Assembly: GCA_938003615.1 (NCBI GenBank)
Contig: CALKXO010000258.1
Span: 1 to 40,149 of the forward strand
DNA length: 40,149 nt
From: an uncultured Pirellulaceae bacterium
Lineage (GTDB): Bacteria; Planctomycetota; Planctomycetia; Pirellulales; Pirellulaceae
Direction: 5' to 3'
Each line of letters starts with the position of its first letter. Position 1 is the first letter of the stretch. This document shows positions 8,732 to 19,900 of the stretch, piece after piece. Under the pieces are notes generated by a model, which worked only from the letters and a program-made list of their open reading frames with translations, was not told where the DNA came from and did not search any database. The position numbers and the translations under genes were made by a program.

Positions 8732-10141
8732 TTAATACGCGTTCTGCCGTGAAAATACGACCAAGAACGTTTTGAGGATAATTTTGATGTCCAACCAAAT
8801 TGACCACTCGCGAATGTACTGGTGATCGAAGAAGACGCGCTTCTCCATCTTGTCCAGCGTTTCGGTCTCGCCGCGGCAGCCATTGACCTGAGCTAGACCT
8901 GTCATGCCGGGTTTGACTTTGTGCCGCAACATGTATCCGTCGATCTGGGTGCGGTAGAATTCGTTGTGCGCGTTGGCATGTGGACGAGGTCCTACCAGTG
9001 ACATTCTACCGGCCAGCACATTGAAGATCTGTGGCAGTTCGTCCAGTGAACTCTTTCGCAAAAATCCGCCAATCGCGGTCAGGCGACTGTCATTTTTTTT
9101 CGCCTGAGTCACCTTCGCACCGTTTTCGCAAACTTTCATGCTGCGAAACTTCCAAACATCAATCTCGCGCCCGTCAAGTCCGTAACGCTTCTGTTTGAAG
9201 AGGATCGGTCCCTTGGAGGTTAGTTTCACGGCGGCGGCGATGATTGCCATTGGAATTGCGGCCACCAACAATGCGGCCGTTGCGATCCCAACATCCAAAA
9301 CGCGCTTCATCATACCATCAACGCCAAACAGCGGATTTTCAAAAACGCTGACAACGGGAACACCTTCGATATCTGACCACCGTGAATTGAGTAACTGAAA
9401 CACGAACAGATCGGGAACAATGTAAACCGATGCGGTCGTGTCAGCCAATTCTTGGATGACAGAACGAATTCGCGCTTCTGCTCGCATCGGCAGCGTGATG
9501 AAGACAACTTGAACCTTACCCGCTTTTGCCGCGGTGATGAGGTTTTCGATTATCCCTAATTGCTTTTCAACATCGTCGGGCAGTGTTGAAGTTCTTGCTT
9601 CAGGGCGATCATCGTAATAACCCAACAATTTTAAACCCAACGAGGGTGTTTTCCTAATGTTGCGGGCAAGTTGAATACCCAGCTCATTAACCCCAACAAT
9701 CGCGAAAGACCGGACGTTGAATCCTTTTTCAATCATCACACGCGAGTACCAGCGATACATCACTCGTACTGAGAGCGCGAAAACGGGTGTCACGATTAAC
9801 CAGATCCCCAACGCCGGCGCGGAAAGTTCGGTCGAATAGACTGTGAACAGTCCGAGTGCTTTGAGCAGTACGAGCGTCGTTGCCCACGACATCAATAGAG
9901 TCACAGATTCTCGAGTGAACGCGATGCCGTTCCATTTTCGGTAGACACCGAACAATTCGGCCAGCATATGGAAGACACCGATCGCTAACAGCGCGACAAC
10001 AATGGTCGACTTGCTGTTGAACTCAGGTATCTGATTGACGATTAGCAGTAGACCTGTGCCTATCGCTAAAGCATCGGCTAATTTGAGCAAAGCTATTGAG
10101 AAATCTACGGTGGGACGGACTTGCGTCGGTGTTTGATTCAT
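8732..10141 (-). CDS. Undecaprenyl-phosphate glycosyl-1-phosphate transferase (exopolysaccharide polyprenyl glycosylphosphotransferase)
   Basis: Multiple N-terminal TM segments, CoA-binding-like domain, C-terminal sugar transferase motifs KRVLDVGIA..., GPILFKQKRYGLDGREIDVWKFRSM, SLDELPQIFNVLAGRMSLVGPRPHA, KPGMTGLAQVNGCRGE. Confidence 0.94.
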   Translation of the reverse strand: MNQTPTQVRPTVDFSIALLKLADALAIGTGLLLIVNQIPEFNSKSTIVVALLAIGVFHMLAELFGVYRKWNGIAFTRESVTLLMSWATTLVLLKALGLFTVYSTELSAPALGIWLIVTPVFALSVRVMYRWYSRVMIEKGFNVRSFAIVGVNELGIQLARNIRKTPSLGLKLLGYYDDRPEARTSTLPDDVEKQLGIIENLITAAKAGKVQVVFITLPMRAEARIRSVIQELADTTASVYIVPDLFVFQLLNSRWSDIEGVPVVSVFENPLFGVDGMMKRVLDVGIATAALLVAAIPMAIIAAAVKLTSKGPILFKQKRYGLDGREIDVWKFRSMKVCENGAKVTQAKKNDSRLTAIGGFLRKSSLDELPQIFNVLAGRMSLVGPRPHANAHNEFYRTQIDGYMLRHKVKPGMTGLAQVNGCRGETETLDKMEKRVFFDHQYIREWSIWLDIKIILKTFLVVFSRQNAY

Positions 10142-10462
10142 ATCGAATTAGAGGAGTTTCGGCAACGGGTGGGAGTGTCCACGCAGCCTTGGTTTCGGCT
10201 TAGATGAGACCTATAAGAGTAGATTGCAGCCTTCCGATGTGAATCAGATTGCGCGAAATGTGCCAGAACAATCTGCAAAGCTGTGCGCGTTTTACCGGTT
10301 GTCCGTGTGAGGTCGATCGTGACGATCGACGCTTTTAGCAGTCAGAAGCAAAGAACATTCGCCAATCGTGTCCATCACCAGCGTGTACCGCCGGAGCTCG
10401 CGCGTAACTCTGGCAGGCGCGTCAGGAAAGAGCCCCGTGATTAGAAGGTATTACGCGACAAA

Positions 10463-11473
10463 TTAGGTATCGCAAAGTGCCATGGCAAGCCGGACTGCTG
10501 AGTAGAGGCTGGCGGGATCAGCGATGCCTTGCCAAGCGATATCATTGGCCGTGCCGTGATCGACGCTGGTGCGGACCATGGGAAGGCCGAGCGTTACGTT
10601 CACGCCACTGTCAAAGTTAAATGCTTTGAAGGGGATCAGTCCCTGATCGTGGTACATGCAAATATAAACGTCGGTGGCGTCGCGTTTCTTGGGAAGGAAA
10701 CCGGTGTCCGGTGGCAACGGTCCAGTAGTGACAATCCCACGTTCTTTGGCGGTTTGCATCGCAGGAACAATCAGTTTTTCTTCTTCTTGATTCCCAAAGA
10801 GCCCGTGTTCACCGGCGTGCGGGTTAAGCCCTAACACTGCAATCTCCGGCGTACGTTGCTCAATGCGTTTGATGGCGTCGTGCGAGAGTTCGATCACCTC
10901 GACGATCCGGTCTTGCGTCATTTCCTCTGGTACCGAGGTGTAGCCCGTGTGAGTCGTCACTAGCGAACAGCTGAAATCGGGCGAATACATCATCATGCAA
11001 AAACGTTCGCACTGGCAGCGGTCGGCGAACAGTTCAGTGTGTCCCGGGAAAGGAATGCCAGCCGCGTCCCAAGCTTCCTTATTGATTGGGCCTGTGACGA
11101 CGGCATCGATGTAGCCTGCATGAGCGGCTGCAATGGCGGCTTCGATGAAATCAAAACTACCCTGCCCTGTGTTGGCGTCCATCTGTCCGGGTTCGACCGA
11201 CGCAACATCGAGTGAACGGATATGCGCGATCGCCGGTCCGTCGATGCCCTCAAGACGTTCGAGAGATAGATGACCTATAGAGCCGGCCTCGATCCATTGA
11301 AAATCAGACTCGAGGCCAATGGCGGCGCCGACTTGCTCTAGCAGATCCCGATCGCCAAAAATGATCGGGCTGCAGGATGAGCAGATTTCTTTGTTGGCAA
11401 GAAGTCGGAGACACAGTTCGGGGCCGACGCCAGCGGGGTCGCCCATCGTGATTGCGATGCGTGGTTTGGACAA
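10463..11473 (-). CDS. pdxA: 4-hydroxythreonine-4-phosphate dehydrogenase
   Basis: MSKPRIAITMGDPAGVGPEL; DAVVTGPINKEAW...FPGHTE; GLNPHAGEHGLFGNQE; YHDQGLIPFKAFNFDSGVNVTLGLPMVRTSVDHGTA. Confidence 0.96.
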   Translation of the reverse strand: MSKPRIAITMGDPAGVGPELCLRLLANKEICSSCSPIIFGDRDLLEQVGAAIGLESDFQWIEAGSIGHLSLERLEGIDGPAIAHIRSLDVASVEPGQMDANTGQGSFDFIEAAIAAAHAGYIDAVVTGPINKEAWDAAGIPFPGHTELFADRCQCERFCMMMYSPDFSCSLVTTHTGYTSVPEEMTQDRIVEVIELSHDAIKRIEQRTPEIAVLGLNPHAGEHGLFGNQEEEKLIVPAMQTAKERGIVTTGPLPPDTGFLPKKRDATDVYICMYHDQGLIPFKAFNFDSGVNVTLGLPMVRTSVDHGTANDIAWQGIADPASLYSAVRLAMALCDT

Positions 11474-11482
11474 AGTTGTTTC

Positions 11483-14400
11483 TTACTGATTGGTTTTTCG
11501 ATATAACGGCAGCAATCGGTGCCGCACTTCAAGAGACAACAGATTCATCGTTGTCACGTATAAGCGGCCACCATAAGTGCCCCAGCGATCAGGGACTGGT
11601 TCATAGGGATGCCAACTTCCCGCCTGATCGCCTTTTCTTTCTTGCGTGTTGATCAACATCGGCCGGAGTGTGCTGTTCCACTGATTCCATTGCTCGCCGC
11701 CGACATGTTTTAGCACCTGAGTCGCGTAGTACCAATAATAAGTGTCACGCGTTTTGCGGGTGGTCATGTTGGGCAACTGCTGCATCAAAAGATAGTTGGT
11801 CCCTTCCAGCAGGCGCGGATCATTTCTGTCCCAACCACTATAAATCCGCATCAATAGTCCCACCGAAGTCATCGAGGGCGATGGTTTGAGGCCCCGCACG
11901 CGCGAGACGCCCTGCGAGTTGACGGCGTAGGGATTGTAGCGAAAGGTTGATTGATTGTTCGGGTCAGCGGCAATATCCAGCCATTGAGTCAACCTCTGCT
12001 TCATTCCTTCATCAACCTGCAAGTCGGCCAGCTGAGCACTTTGAATCGCCATCATCATCCAGCCAGATACCGAGGTGTCAGTGGATTGCTTCTTCACCGA
12101 GGCAAAGTAGCGCCAACCCCCTTTTGTCGAGTGCTGAGTCTTTGCCAGATAGTCAATCGCTTTTTGTGCTGGCCCTTTGAGCGCGGGGTCCTGCGTCATG
12201 CCGTAGGCCTCGGTCAACGCCAATGTGGCAATGCCATGACTGTACATTCGACAAGCTTCATCGGATCGCTTGTCCGATTCCAAATACAACCCTCCATCTG
12301 CGGACTGGTGTTCTATTAGCCAGTCAATCGCCTGTTTTAACTGCCCCGCGTATCGGTATTCTCGATGGTTGTATCCGCCGCCCTGAAACGCTAACAGGAC
12401 CAACCCTGTCGCCGCGGTGTCACTGTTGAGCTGACGTTTGGACATTGGGTGGCCTGGATCAAATCCTGCAAGCGCCCAACTGCCATCGGGTTTCTGGTGA
12501 CGCGCAAGAAACTCTAGCCCTAAGTGGATTGCCGCTTCGGTCGAGGGTTCGGAGATCGCTTTGACGGCTGACGGATTGCGTTGGCGAAATGCCTCTTTGG
12601 CAAGTACTACATCTGGTGAGACCGCCAACATGCCGCCAAAGTCGCGGCGCTCGAACCGTTGTTCAATAGTCGGCTGAATCTGCAGGCTGGTTTGGGAAGA
12701 CGGACGTGCATCTGACCCAGTTCGCAGATCCGGGCGTGTGCTCAGCCCCGCTGGCCCTGTATCGGCTTCCACGTCCAGTCTGAAATCAGCCGGTTGGACT
12801 TGGCGGTCAACCCCTACATTCTCGAGTACCGCCATCTCTTCTAACGAGCCGTTTGCTGACTCGTCGGCAATCGTGTCGGTTGCCGATTCGCCGGATGGAG
12901 AAGGTTGATTGATGCGGCTGCTGATGTTGGGGACAACTTGAGAAGTCGCCTCATCAGCCGCAGGAAGTGCTGGAATCAAATCGGCCAGTTGATCACTCTC
13001 ACTCTCACTTGGCTTGGCTCTCTCGCTTGGCTTTGATTTGCCCGGTTCGATCAGCGGCAATGAAGCGGCGGCTGTCATCATTAATCGTGTTGCAGCGGTC
13101 CCAAGTGCAGACGAAGGTGCGACTGTCCTTCTGGCGATTTTGCCCATCAATGAATCAGATAATGCATCGGCGTCGCCCGTCTCGGCCTCGTCAATCCCAC
13201 GCCGCTTGTTGGAGGAATCAGTGAAAACAGGTTCCGCTCGGCTATCGGCGAACAACGCTTGAGAGACCGTTGTCTTACGATTCCCAGCGGCCAGTTTTTC
13301 CAGTTCCTCCTCCAACAACTCTTCGATCAATTTTGAAATTGGATCGCCAGCGAGCATGCGGTCGCTACGTTGATCACTAAAGAGCCTAGCAAATGGATTT
13401 TCTCCGCTGTCGGATTTCGCGCCCTTGGTGATGGCCGACACAAAGTCCATGGTTTCCGATGAATCGCCGCCACGATGAGTCGCCATTTTCGCCAGTTCAT
13501 TTGGACGCAGCTCATCGGAACGAGTGGGTTGGGAAGTCATCGAGGCCGACGAAGCCGTTTCAATCGTCACCTCGGCCATTAGCGACGGTAAAACGTCTGC
13601 CGTTTCAGAAGAACGCTTGGTCAATTCCGTTTTGATAGGTCCGATTTCTGGCATGCCGCCTCCGGAACGCCGTTTGGAGGTTTGGTCAATCACAACTTTT
13701 GTCAGTCCAAGATCTGCCGATGCCTCTCCTTTGGCTGCCGCGATCCTATCACGATTGATGGCCAATGCAGAATCAACTCGAGCAGCCGCCGATTCTAGTG
13801 ATTGTTCTTCCGTCTTTCGTGCCCCCGATAGCTTGGCAGATTTTCTGGTGTCCGCGCGGAGGCTGCTGATGGGGCGCGAGGAACGCGCAAGCGTCCGCGC
13901 CCGTTTGGATTTTCGGCTGGTCGCCATCAAAGTTTCTAGATTCGGCAGGTTGAATGCGCGTTCTCGTTTGGCTGAATCAGAGGCGCGCGGTGCCGGTGTG
14001 GCGATGCCGCCGGTGGCGTTGGAGACATTGTTAGATACACCGACTCCCGAAGTACCTTTTGTGCTGCGCGTCAGCGCGGTAGGTTTCGGATTGAGCGTTG
14101 TCGCATTTGATTTTGCTCCAGGCCGTCGAGATGGCGAGTCCTTGGCTTTGACGGTGACGTCAATTAAGCTTGGGCTGGTGGAGCGTCTAGGTTTGACGGG
14201 AGTTGCCTCTGGGCTAGAGATCGTCGGAGTCAGAACTTTTGTTTTCTTGCGGGTGGATCGTGCCAGTTCCGATGTGGGGCTGCGTTTTTGGTTGGCCGAT
14301 GCGATGGGCGCAATACTGGTGATGTCGGATTTTTGCGGCCGGCGCGTTATCTTTCCGGCGGCAGCTGATAGCTCCGATTGACGAGCGTTTGGCTGTTTGG

Positions 14401-15430
14401 CCGTTTGCGAAGTGGCCATTTGTTTGGAGCTAGTTGGCAAGGGCACGATATTTCGTTGCCGCTTTTTAATGGCGGTGGAGCGTTGCGCTGCCGCCGTCTG
14501 ATCTACCTGTTTCGCAAGGGCGGTGGATGTCTTGATGGAAGTCGTTTTTTGCCGCACTTGTCGATCGGGATTTGCTTGGCCCGTCGTTGGAGCGGAATCT
14601 GGAGCGGAAGCGATGGGCGCTGCCGCAGATTCAGTTGGCTTACGTTTAACAGACGCATTAAGAGAGGCAGTCAGTTGCTGCACAGGCTGCGCGGGCGCAG
14701 TGGGTTGATTGGTGGCCTTTGCAACAGGTTCCTTTTGCCCTGTTGCCACCGAAGCGGTGGACGGCTCAACCTTTGGCGTGACAGACGCGCGTCTGCGTTG
14801 GGCCGGTTCGGTCTGGGAGTCCGTATTGATCACCGACCGCTTCAACTCCGACATGGATTTGGAAAAACGCGGGATCGATTTTCGCGTGCGTTTCTGTCGG
14901 ACCAACTGTGGCTGAGGGGTGGGCGTGACCTCGATCGTGGGCAGTGTTTGCGGTTTCACGTCTGTTTGTGGCGTGTCTTTTTTCTCGATCCTGATATCGG
15001 GTTCAGGAACTGGCTGGGAAACCACTTTTTGCCATGGAAAAGGATTGGAGCGGCGGGTGATTTCGATCGACCGACTGCGGCGCTGAACGACCTTCTGTAC
15101 CGGCAAGGGGTCGGCCCCATGGAAGATGCTGATCGCGGACGTGAAGATCAGGATCGCCAAGTGAACCGATAACGATGTCAGCGCGGCCAGTTGCAAGGAT
15201 CTTTTGAGTTTGGAGTCGTCCATTTGCAGGAGCGCAAAATGAGCTGCCGCAGCAAGCGCTGGCAATAGCAACAACATCGTCCACATCCATGCGCCGTCCA
15301 ACAAAGTGGCGACTGCACCAACAGCCAAGGCGCAGGAAATTGCCAGCGCAACCACTACCGGCCAGACCTGTTCGTCAAACGGCTGGTCCTCGTAGTGGTT
15401 AAGTCTTTCGATAGCACGTCGAATTCTCAT
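11483..15430 (-). CDS. Large envelope protein: N-terminal TM segments with TonB-like Pro/Lys-rich region, long low-complexity linker, C-terminal prenyltransferase/squalene-oxidase-like repeat domain
   Basis: 1315 aa. LTSLSVHLAILIFTSAISIF then VEVTPTPQPQLVRQKRTRKS-type basic/proline-rich sequence. C-terminal repeats GLEFLARHQKPDGSWALAGFDPG, AIDWLIEHQSADGGLYLE, AIDYLAKTQHSTKGGWRY are QW-like alpha/alpha-toroid repeats. Adjacent to ExbD and ExbB. Confidence 0.85.
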   Translation of the reverse strand: MRIRRAIERLNHYEDQPFDEQVWPVVVALAISCALAVGAVATLLDGAWMWTMLLLLPALAAAAHFALLQMDDSKLKRSLQLAALTSLSVHLAILIFTSAISIFHGADPLPVQKVVQRRSRSIEITRRSNPFPWQKVVSQPVPEPDIRIEKKDTPQTDVKPQTLPTIEVTPTPQPQLVRQKRTRKSIPRFSKSMSELKRSVINTDSQTEPAQRRRASVTPKVEPSTASVATGQKEPVAKATNQPTAPAQPVQQLTASLNASVKRKPTESAAAPIASAPDSAPTTGQANPDRQVRQKTTSIKTSTALAKQVDQTAAAQRSTAIKKRQRNIVPLPTSSKQMATSQTAKQPNARQSELSAAAGKITRRPQKSDITSIAPIASANQKRSPTSELARSTRKKTKVLTPTISSPEATPVKPRRSTSPSLIDVTVKAKDSPSRRPGAKSNATTLNPKPTALTRSTKGTSGVGVSNNVSNATGGIATPAPRASDSAKRERAFNLPNLETLMATSRKSKRARTLARSSRPISSLRADTRKSAKLSGARKTEEQSLESAAARVDSALAINRDRIAAAKGEASADLGLTKVVIDQTSKRRSGGGMPEIGPIKTELTKRSSETADVLPSLMAEVTIETASSASMTSQPTRSDELRPNELAKMATHRGGDSSETMDFVSAITKGAKSDSGENPFARLFSDQRSDRMLAGDPISKLIEELLEEELEKLAAGNRKTTVSQALFADSRAEPVFTDSSNKRRGIDEAETGDADALSDSLMGKIARRTVAPSSALGTAATRLMMTAAASLPLIEPGKSKPSERAKPSESESDQLADLIPALPAADEATSQVVPNISSRINQPSPSGESATDTIADESANGSLEEMAVLENVGVDRQVQPADFRLDVEADTGPAGLSTRPDLRTGSDARPSSQTSLQIQPTIEQRFERRDFGGMLAVSPDVVLAKEAFRQRNPSAVKAISEPSTEAAIHLGLEFLARHQKPDGSWALAGFDPGHPMSKRQLNSDTAATGLVLLAFQGGGYNHREYRYAGQLKQAIDWLIEHQSADGGLYLESDKRSDEACRMYSHGIATLALTEAYGMTQDPALKGPAQKAIDYLAKTQHSTKGGWRYFASVKKQSTDTSVSGWMMMAIQSAQLADLQVDEGMKQRLTQWLDIAADPNNQSTFRYNPYAVNSQGVSRVRGLKPSPSMTSVGLLMRIYSGWDRNDPRLLEGTNYLLMQQLPNMTTRKTRDTYYWYYATQVLKHVGGEQWNQWNSTLRPMLINTQERKGDQAGSWHPYEPVPDRWGTYGGRLYVTTMNLLSLEVRHRLLPLYRKTNQ

Positions 15431-15451
15431 GCGGTTCCATCGGTACCGTAA

Positions 15452-15865
15452 TTAGGGATCGTCCATGGTGGCGGTGTATTCAAAAATACCGACTTTCTTG
15501 CAAATGCTCATCGCCGTCGCGACCGATTCCCAATTTGACTTGCGGTCGCCGCGAATAACCACAGTCTGCGTTAGCGGATTGTTGGCTTGGGCGCGGCGGA
15601 GCATTTGTTCCACCTGTTCGGCTTGTCGAAAAGCTCCATCGATAAAGAACCGTCCTGCGCTGTCAATGTTGATCACCAGTTCACTCGGTTCGATCGTCGC
15701 CGGTAGCGCCTCACTCACACTGGGCAAATTTAGGTCCAACTCGCGTTCTTCCTCGGAAAAACGTGACGACACCAAAAAGAAGATCAGCAAGAGAAACACC
15801 ACGTCGATTAACGGCGTGACACTCAGCGATCCAATGGCCGAAGAACGTTTTATTTGAACAGGCAT
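15452..15865 (-). CDS. ExbD/TolR family biopolymer transport protein
   Basis: 137 aa; SLSVTPLIDVVFLLLIFFLVSSRF TM segment and VVIRGDRKSNWESVATAMSICKKVGI C-terminal motif. Confidence 0.95.
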   Translation of the reverse strand: MPVQIKRSSAIGSLSVTPLIDVVFLLLIFFLVSSRFSEEERELDLNLPSVSEALPATIEPSELVINIDSAGRFFIDGAFRQAEQVEQMLRRAQANNPLTQTVVIRGDRKSNWESVATAMSICKKVGIFEYTATMDDP

Positions 15866-15868
15866 GGG

Positions 15869-16927
15869 TCAGTTTGACTTTGGTTTGAAAAACTTTTCCG
15901 GAGCTGGAACAGCCAGTGATCCTGCTGGCCCAGAAGGCGTATTTGAATTTTCCATCGCTCCATTGGCGGGTTGAGCCCGATTGCTGCCGGTTGCCGAAGG
16001 CATCTCGGTCTCGGTTTCTTTTGGCTGTAAGCCTCCAACGGTGAATCGGACTTGCCCTTCATATTTTTCAAGTTGAGGTAGCAAGTGGTACGCCATTTCT
16101 TCGATCTCGTTGATCAATTGCACAATTCGGGTTTCGTAGAAGTGCGAAAGGATGGCGGCGGGAATCGCAATCAACAGTCCTGTCATGGTCGTCACTAGCG
16201 CCGTGTAAATTCCTTGAGCCAGTGCCTCGGCGCGGTTTTGGCCAACGACAAGTTGCGTCGTATCGTAGAACGCTTGAGTGATGCCCCACACTGTTCCCAA
16301 TAGTCCGATCAAGGGCGCGATTGCTGCAGCCAATGTCAGCCAAGATGTCATCCGGGACAACCGGGTCGCCTCACGTTGTGCGGCTTCGGAGACGGCGTTC
16401 TCCATTTCCGATTGAGGTCGACCGACTTTCATCAGCATGGTGCGAAGAACGTAGGTCGCCGAAGAAGGATTGATTTGGCAAAGTTGATAGACACGACGCG
16501 GATCGAGTCCGCCTTTCTGGGCACTCAGCATGGAGATCTGATCGACCAGTTCTGGCGGAAAGATTTTTTCTCGCCGCAGCGCCAAAAATCGTTCCACGCC
16601 GATGGTGACCACTAGGATCGACAAAACCAACAACGGCAACATGAACCAACCGCCGCGCGTCAGTAAAGTCAGAAAGTTGATGCCAGGGCGTCGCTGGGAA
16701 GTTTCGACTTCGATTGCTCCGTTGGGCTGCGCTTGCAGGGCGGTTGCATTAACGATTCCGGTTGAGGTCGACAGCCACTGATTCTCGGCAGGCGCAGCGG
16801 CGCAGGTGTCAATCGACAGCCACGTGAAGGCAATTGCCAATAGCAATAGCAATAGCAATAGCAAAGGCAACCATTGCCGCAATGATGGCGATGGTGAGCG
16901 AAACAGAATTAGCGAAGCGCGAATCAT
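15869..16927 (-). CDS. MotA/TolQ/ExbB proton channel family protein
   Basis: 352 aa; GGWFMLPLLVLSILVVTIGVERFLALRR, LTLAAAIAPLIGLLGTVWGITQAF, LVTTMTGLLIAIPAAILSHFYETRI. Confidence 0.95.
   Translation of the reverse strand: MIRASLILFRSPSPSLRQWLPLLLLLLLLLAIAFTWLSIDTCAAAPAENQWLSTSTGIVNATALQAQPNGAIEVETSQRRPGINFLTLLTRGGWFMLPLLVLSILVVTIGVERFLALRREKIFPPELVDQISMLSAQKGGLDPRRVYQLCQINPSSATYVLRTMLMKVGRPQSEMENAVSEAAQREATRLSRMTSWLTLAAAIAPLIGLLGTVWGITQAFYDTTQLVVGQNRAEALAQGIYTALVTTMTGLLIAIPAAILSHFYETRIVQLINEIEEMAYHLLPQLEKYEGQVRFTVGGLQPKETETEMPSATGSNRAQPANGAMENSNTPSGPAGSLAVPAPEKFFKPKSN
16838..16861 (-). repeat. Hexanucleotide microsatellite (CAATAG)4 in the ExbB signal/TM segment
   Basis: caatagcaatagcaatagcaatag read directly; encodes part of the poly-Leu run LLLLLLLLLLAIAFTWL. 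Confidence 0.95.
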
Positions 16928-16999
16928 ACAGAGGCTTTTTTCGAACAGAAGTTTGTTCCGATAGTGGGAAAGAAAAGGTGGTGAGGGGCGCGAAGTGTT

Positions 17000-19900
17000 T
17001 TATTTTAGTTGCCGGAGAGAGTTGTTTGGATTGTTTTCAATTCTTTTGAGTGTTTCTAGTTGTTTTCTTGCGTCTTTGACAAGACTTTGATTCGGATAGT
17101 TTTTAACCAGATACGTGAAATGCTGGATTGCATCCTTGACCAACTGTGGTTTCATTCTTTCGGACGCCTCGGAGATGCGAACGTAACTGCAGCGGGCCGC
17201 TTCATACACCGCATAAGCCTGCAACGAACGAATCTCCGGCGGCGACTCGGTGCCACCGTGCCCATAAAAGACAAGCTTGAATTCGTCGATGGCCTCGTCG
17301 AATTGCTTTTGTTTGAACAACAAGTCGCCTTTCATCAGACGGGCGCGGGCACCTGTTTTTCCAGTGTTGGCTGCAGCTCGTTGCCACGCATCGATCGCGC
17401 CGTCTTCCTGATTCAGTCCCATTCTCGCCTGACCGATTTCAAACCACGCTTCGTGCTGCGTTGCTTCGTCGGCTTCGATCGTGGTCAGTGGCGTGGCGAA
17501 ATCAATTGCCTGTTGCCACTGCTCCTGCTGGTTCGCACTTTTGGCACCGTTGATCATCGTCAACCACTTCAGCCGATCGGGTGTGCTTTTGGATTGCAGC
17601 ACGATCGGTTTTGCAACTATGTATGCTTCGAGTGCCTTGGCGTAGTTTTCATTTTCGAACCACGATTGAGCCAGCATGAAGCGCCCGTCGACAGCGAGGC
17701 TCCCTTCAGGGAATCGCGCGGTCTGTTTGTCAAACACCTCGGCGGACTGTTCAAAACGGTTCTGTTTGTAGCTTGACCAAGCAAGTTTATAGAGGGCTTT
17801 CTCCATCAATTCGTTGGATACGTTTGGACCGTCAATCACGTTGTTATAGAAGGTCGCCGCATCGTCGTATTTTTTCTGATCGTAGAATGCTGTGGCAACT
17901 TTGAAGTGCGCTTCAGCCGCTAAAGGACTTGCTGGAAACGTATCGGCCAAATCCCGGAACTGCGCAGTTGCGTCATCAAGTCGATTGAGCGACTCCAGCG
18001 TCCAAGCTAATTCATAGCGCGTCCGGTCGGCCAGACGATTCTCATTCGGCAGATTGAGTAAGCTGCGGAAAACTTTTTCTGCTTCCTCCCAGTTTTCATT
18101 TTCGACGTAGGCCAACCCCAGTTCAAAGAGGCTGCTGTTTTTTGTATCGCCCTCAGGGGCAGTTTCGAGGAATTGCTTGAGTGCTTCAATCGCCTCACCG
18201 GCCTTACCCAACTTTCGATGTGCGACGCTTCGCGCCATGCGGGCCTGAGAAGCCATTTGATGGTCAGGGAATCGCTCAATAAGTGAGTTGAAAGATTTTT
18301 CAGCCTCGTCAGCTCGATCTGTTCTCAGCAGCGCCCAACCCTGCCCCAACAACGACGCTGGAACGAATTCTGATTTCGGGAATTTATTTAGTAACAGCTG
18401 ATACTGGCTTAACGCGTCTTCAAGTTCATTGTCGTCGTAGAGCGTCTCGCCGATTCGGAAAACAGATTCTGCGACTGCCGGTGACTGCGGGAATTGGCTG
18501 GTGATTTTGGCGACTGTCAGACGGGCTTCGTCGATCGAGTCAGTCGCCAGCTGACAACGTAGAAATGCCAATAGCGTTTCGTCCGCGCGTTCCCATTGCT
18601 GAACTGAATCGATCGAGTTCTGCAGGGAGACCATTGCGTCTGCATATTTGTTCTGTTGGTACTGACTTGCACCAATCCAGTGTCGCGCTTCTGAAGCGCG
18701 TTTTGGCAGCTTGATCGAATCTAACCGTGCGGTCAGCCACGCTTCGGTTTCAGGATACTTCTTCTGAAGATAGAGTGCCCATCCAGTCCTCAATGTCCAA
18801 TGAGATTGTCGCTTGCTTTTTGGAAAATTCTCGGCCAGCGTGCGAAAGGTTTTCTCTCCAGCGGCATAGTCCTCTTTTACCAGTTGGGCATCTCCCAATA
18901 TGTCCTGCACATCCATTGCTAAAGGATGAGCTGAGTGGTTTTTCATGAACCGCTTTGCTGTTTCAATGGACTTGTCCGTTTCGAAAGACTCCCACCATGC
19001 TGCGGTCGCGTTGAATAGCGCTTCAGGTGCAGCACGGTCTTGAGGGAACTTGTCTGCGATTGCAAGAAACCGCTCTGCGGCCTTGGGTTTCATTTTTGGC
19101 GTGGCGTAGGCCGCTTCCGCATTTTCCATCAACAGGGCGACGTGCAGTGGAGCTTCGGCTGACTTTTCGATCCAAGCCTCTGTCAGCGCGTTTGCTTTTT
19201 CTGGCACGCCGCTGCTGCGGTAGGCGTTGGAAAGTAAAATGACCGCTTCGAGACCGAAACCCGAATCGCCACGGGTCAGAGGTTCTAGTGTCTTTATCGC
19301 GACGGGATATTTTTTGGCCCGTATCCACTCGCGTCCAGCCATCACCATCGCCTGATTGGCATTGGGCGAATCTTTATCCGTCGCTGCTTGTTCAAATAGT
19401 TTGGCCGCGCGCGAAAATTCCTCTAGTTCTCCCGCAACCATTGCTTGGCGGAAACAGGCGTCCGCGTAAAACGCTGAATTCGGATTGTCCGAAATTCGAC
19501 GAAGACGTTGGTCAGCTTTCTTCAATAGTTCAACCGCTTGCACCGATTCTTGCCGACCTCGCGCGGCGGCAGCAAGAAGCATATTTAGTTTGGCGATCTG
19601 AAGATTGATGTCATCGATCGCTTCCGCGTCATCAGTCGGTACGGATCTAAGATACTGTTCAAAAGCCGACAACGCCCGATCGAATTTCCCTGTTTGTTGG
19701 TAAGCGCTTGCGAGATCGTATTGAGCAACCTCTTTGAATTTTGCGTTGTCAAAGGTGTCGAGGCCTTCAAACGCCGCGACCGCTTCGTCATATCGCCCAA
19801 GTTTGTAGAAAGCCTGTCCCTGAAAATATAGGGCTTGATCGGCATCAGGGTAGTCAGGATATTCCTTAACGATTTTGCCCAGTGTTCGGGTGGCTGTTGT

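Noticed and set aside
13524-15172. Two long plus-strand ORFs (285 aa and 264 aa) opposite the 1315-aa gene
   Set aside because: Mirror ORFs created by the low-complexity coding region on the minus strand; the minus-strand frame has recognisable domains and operon context.
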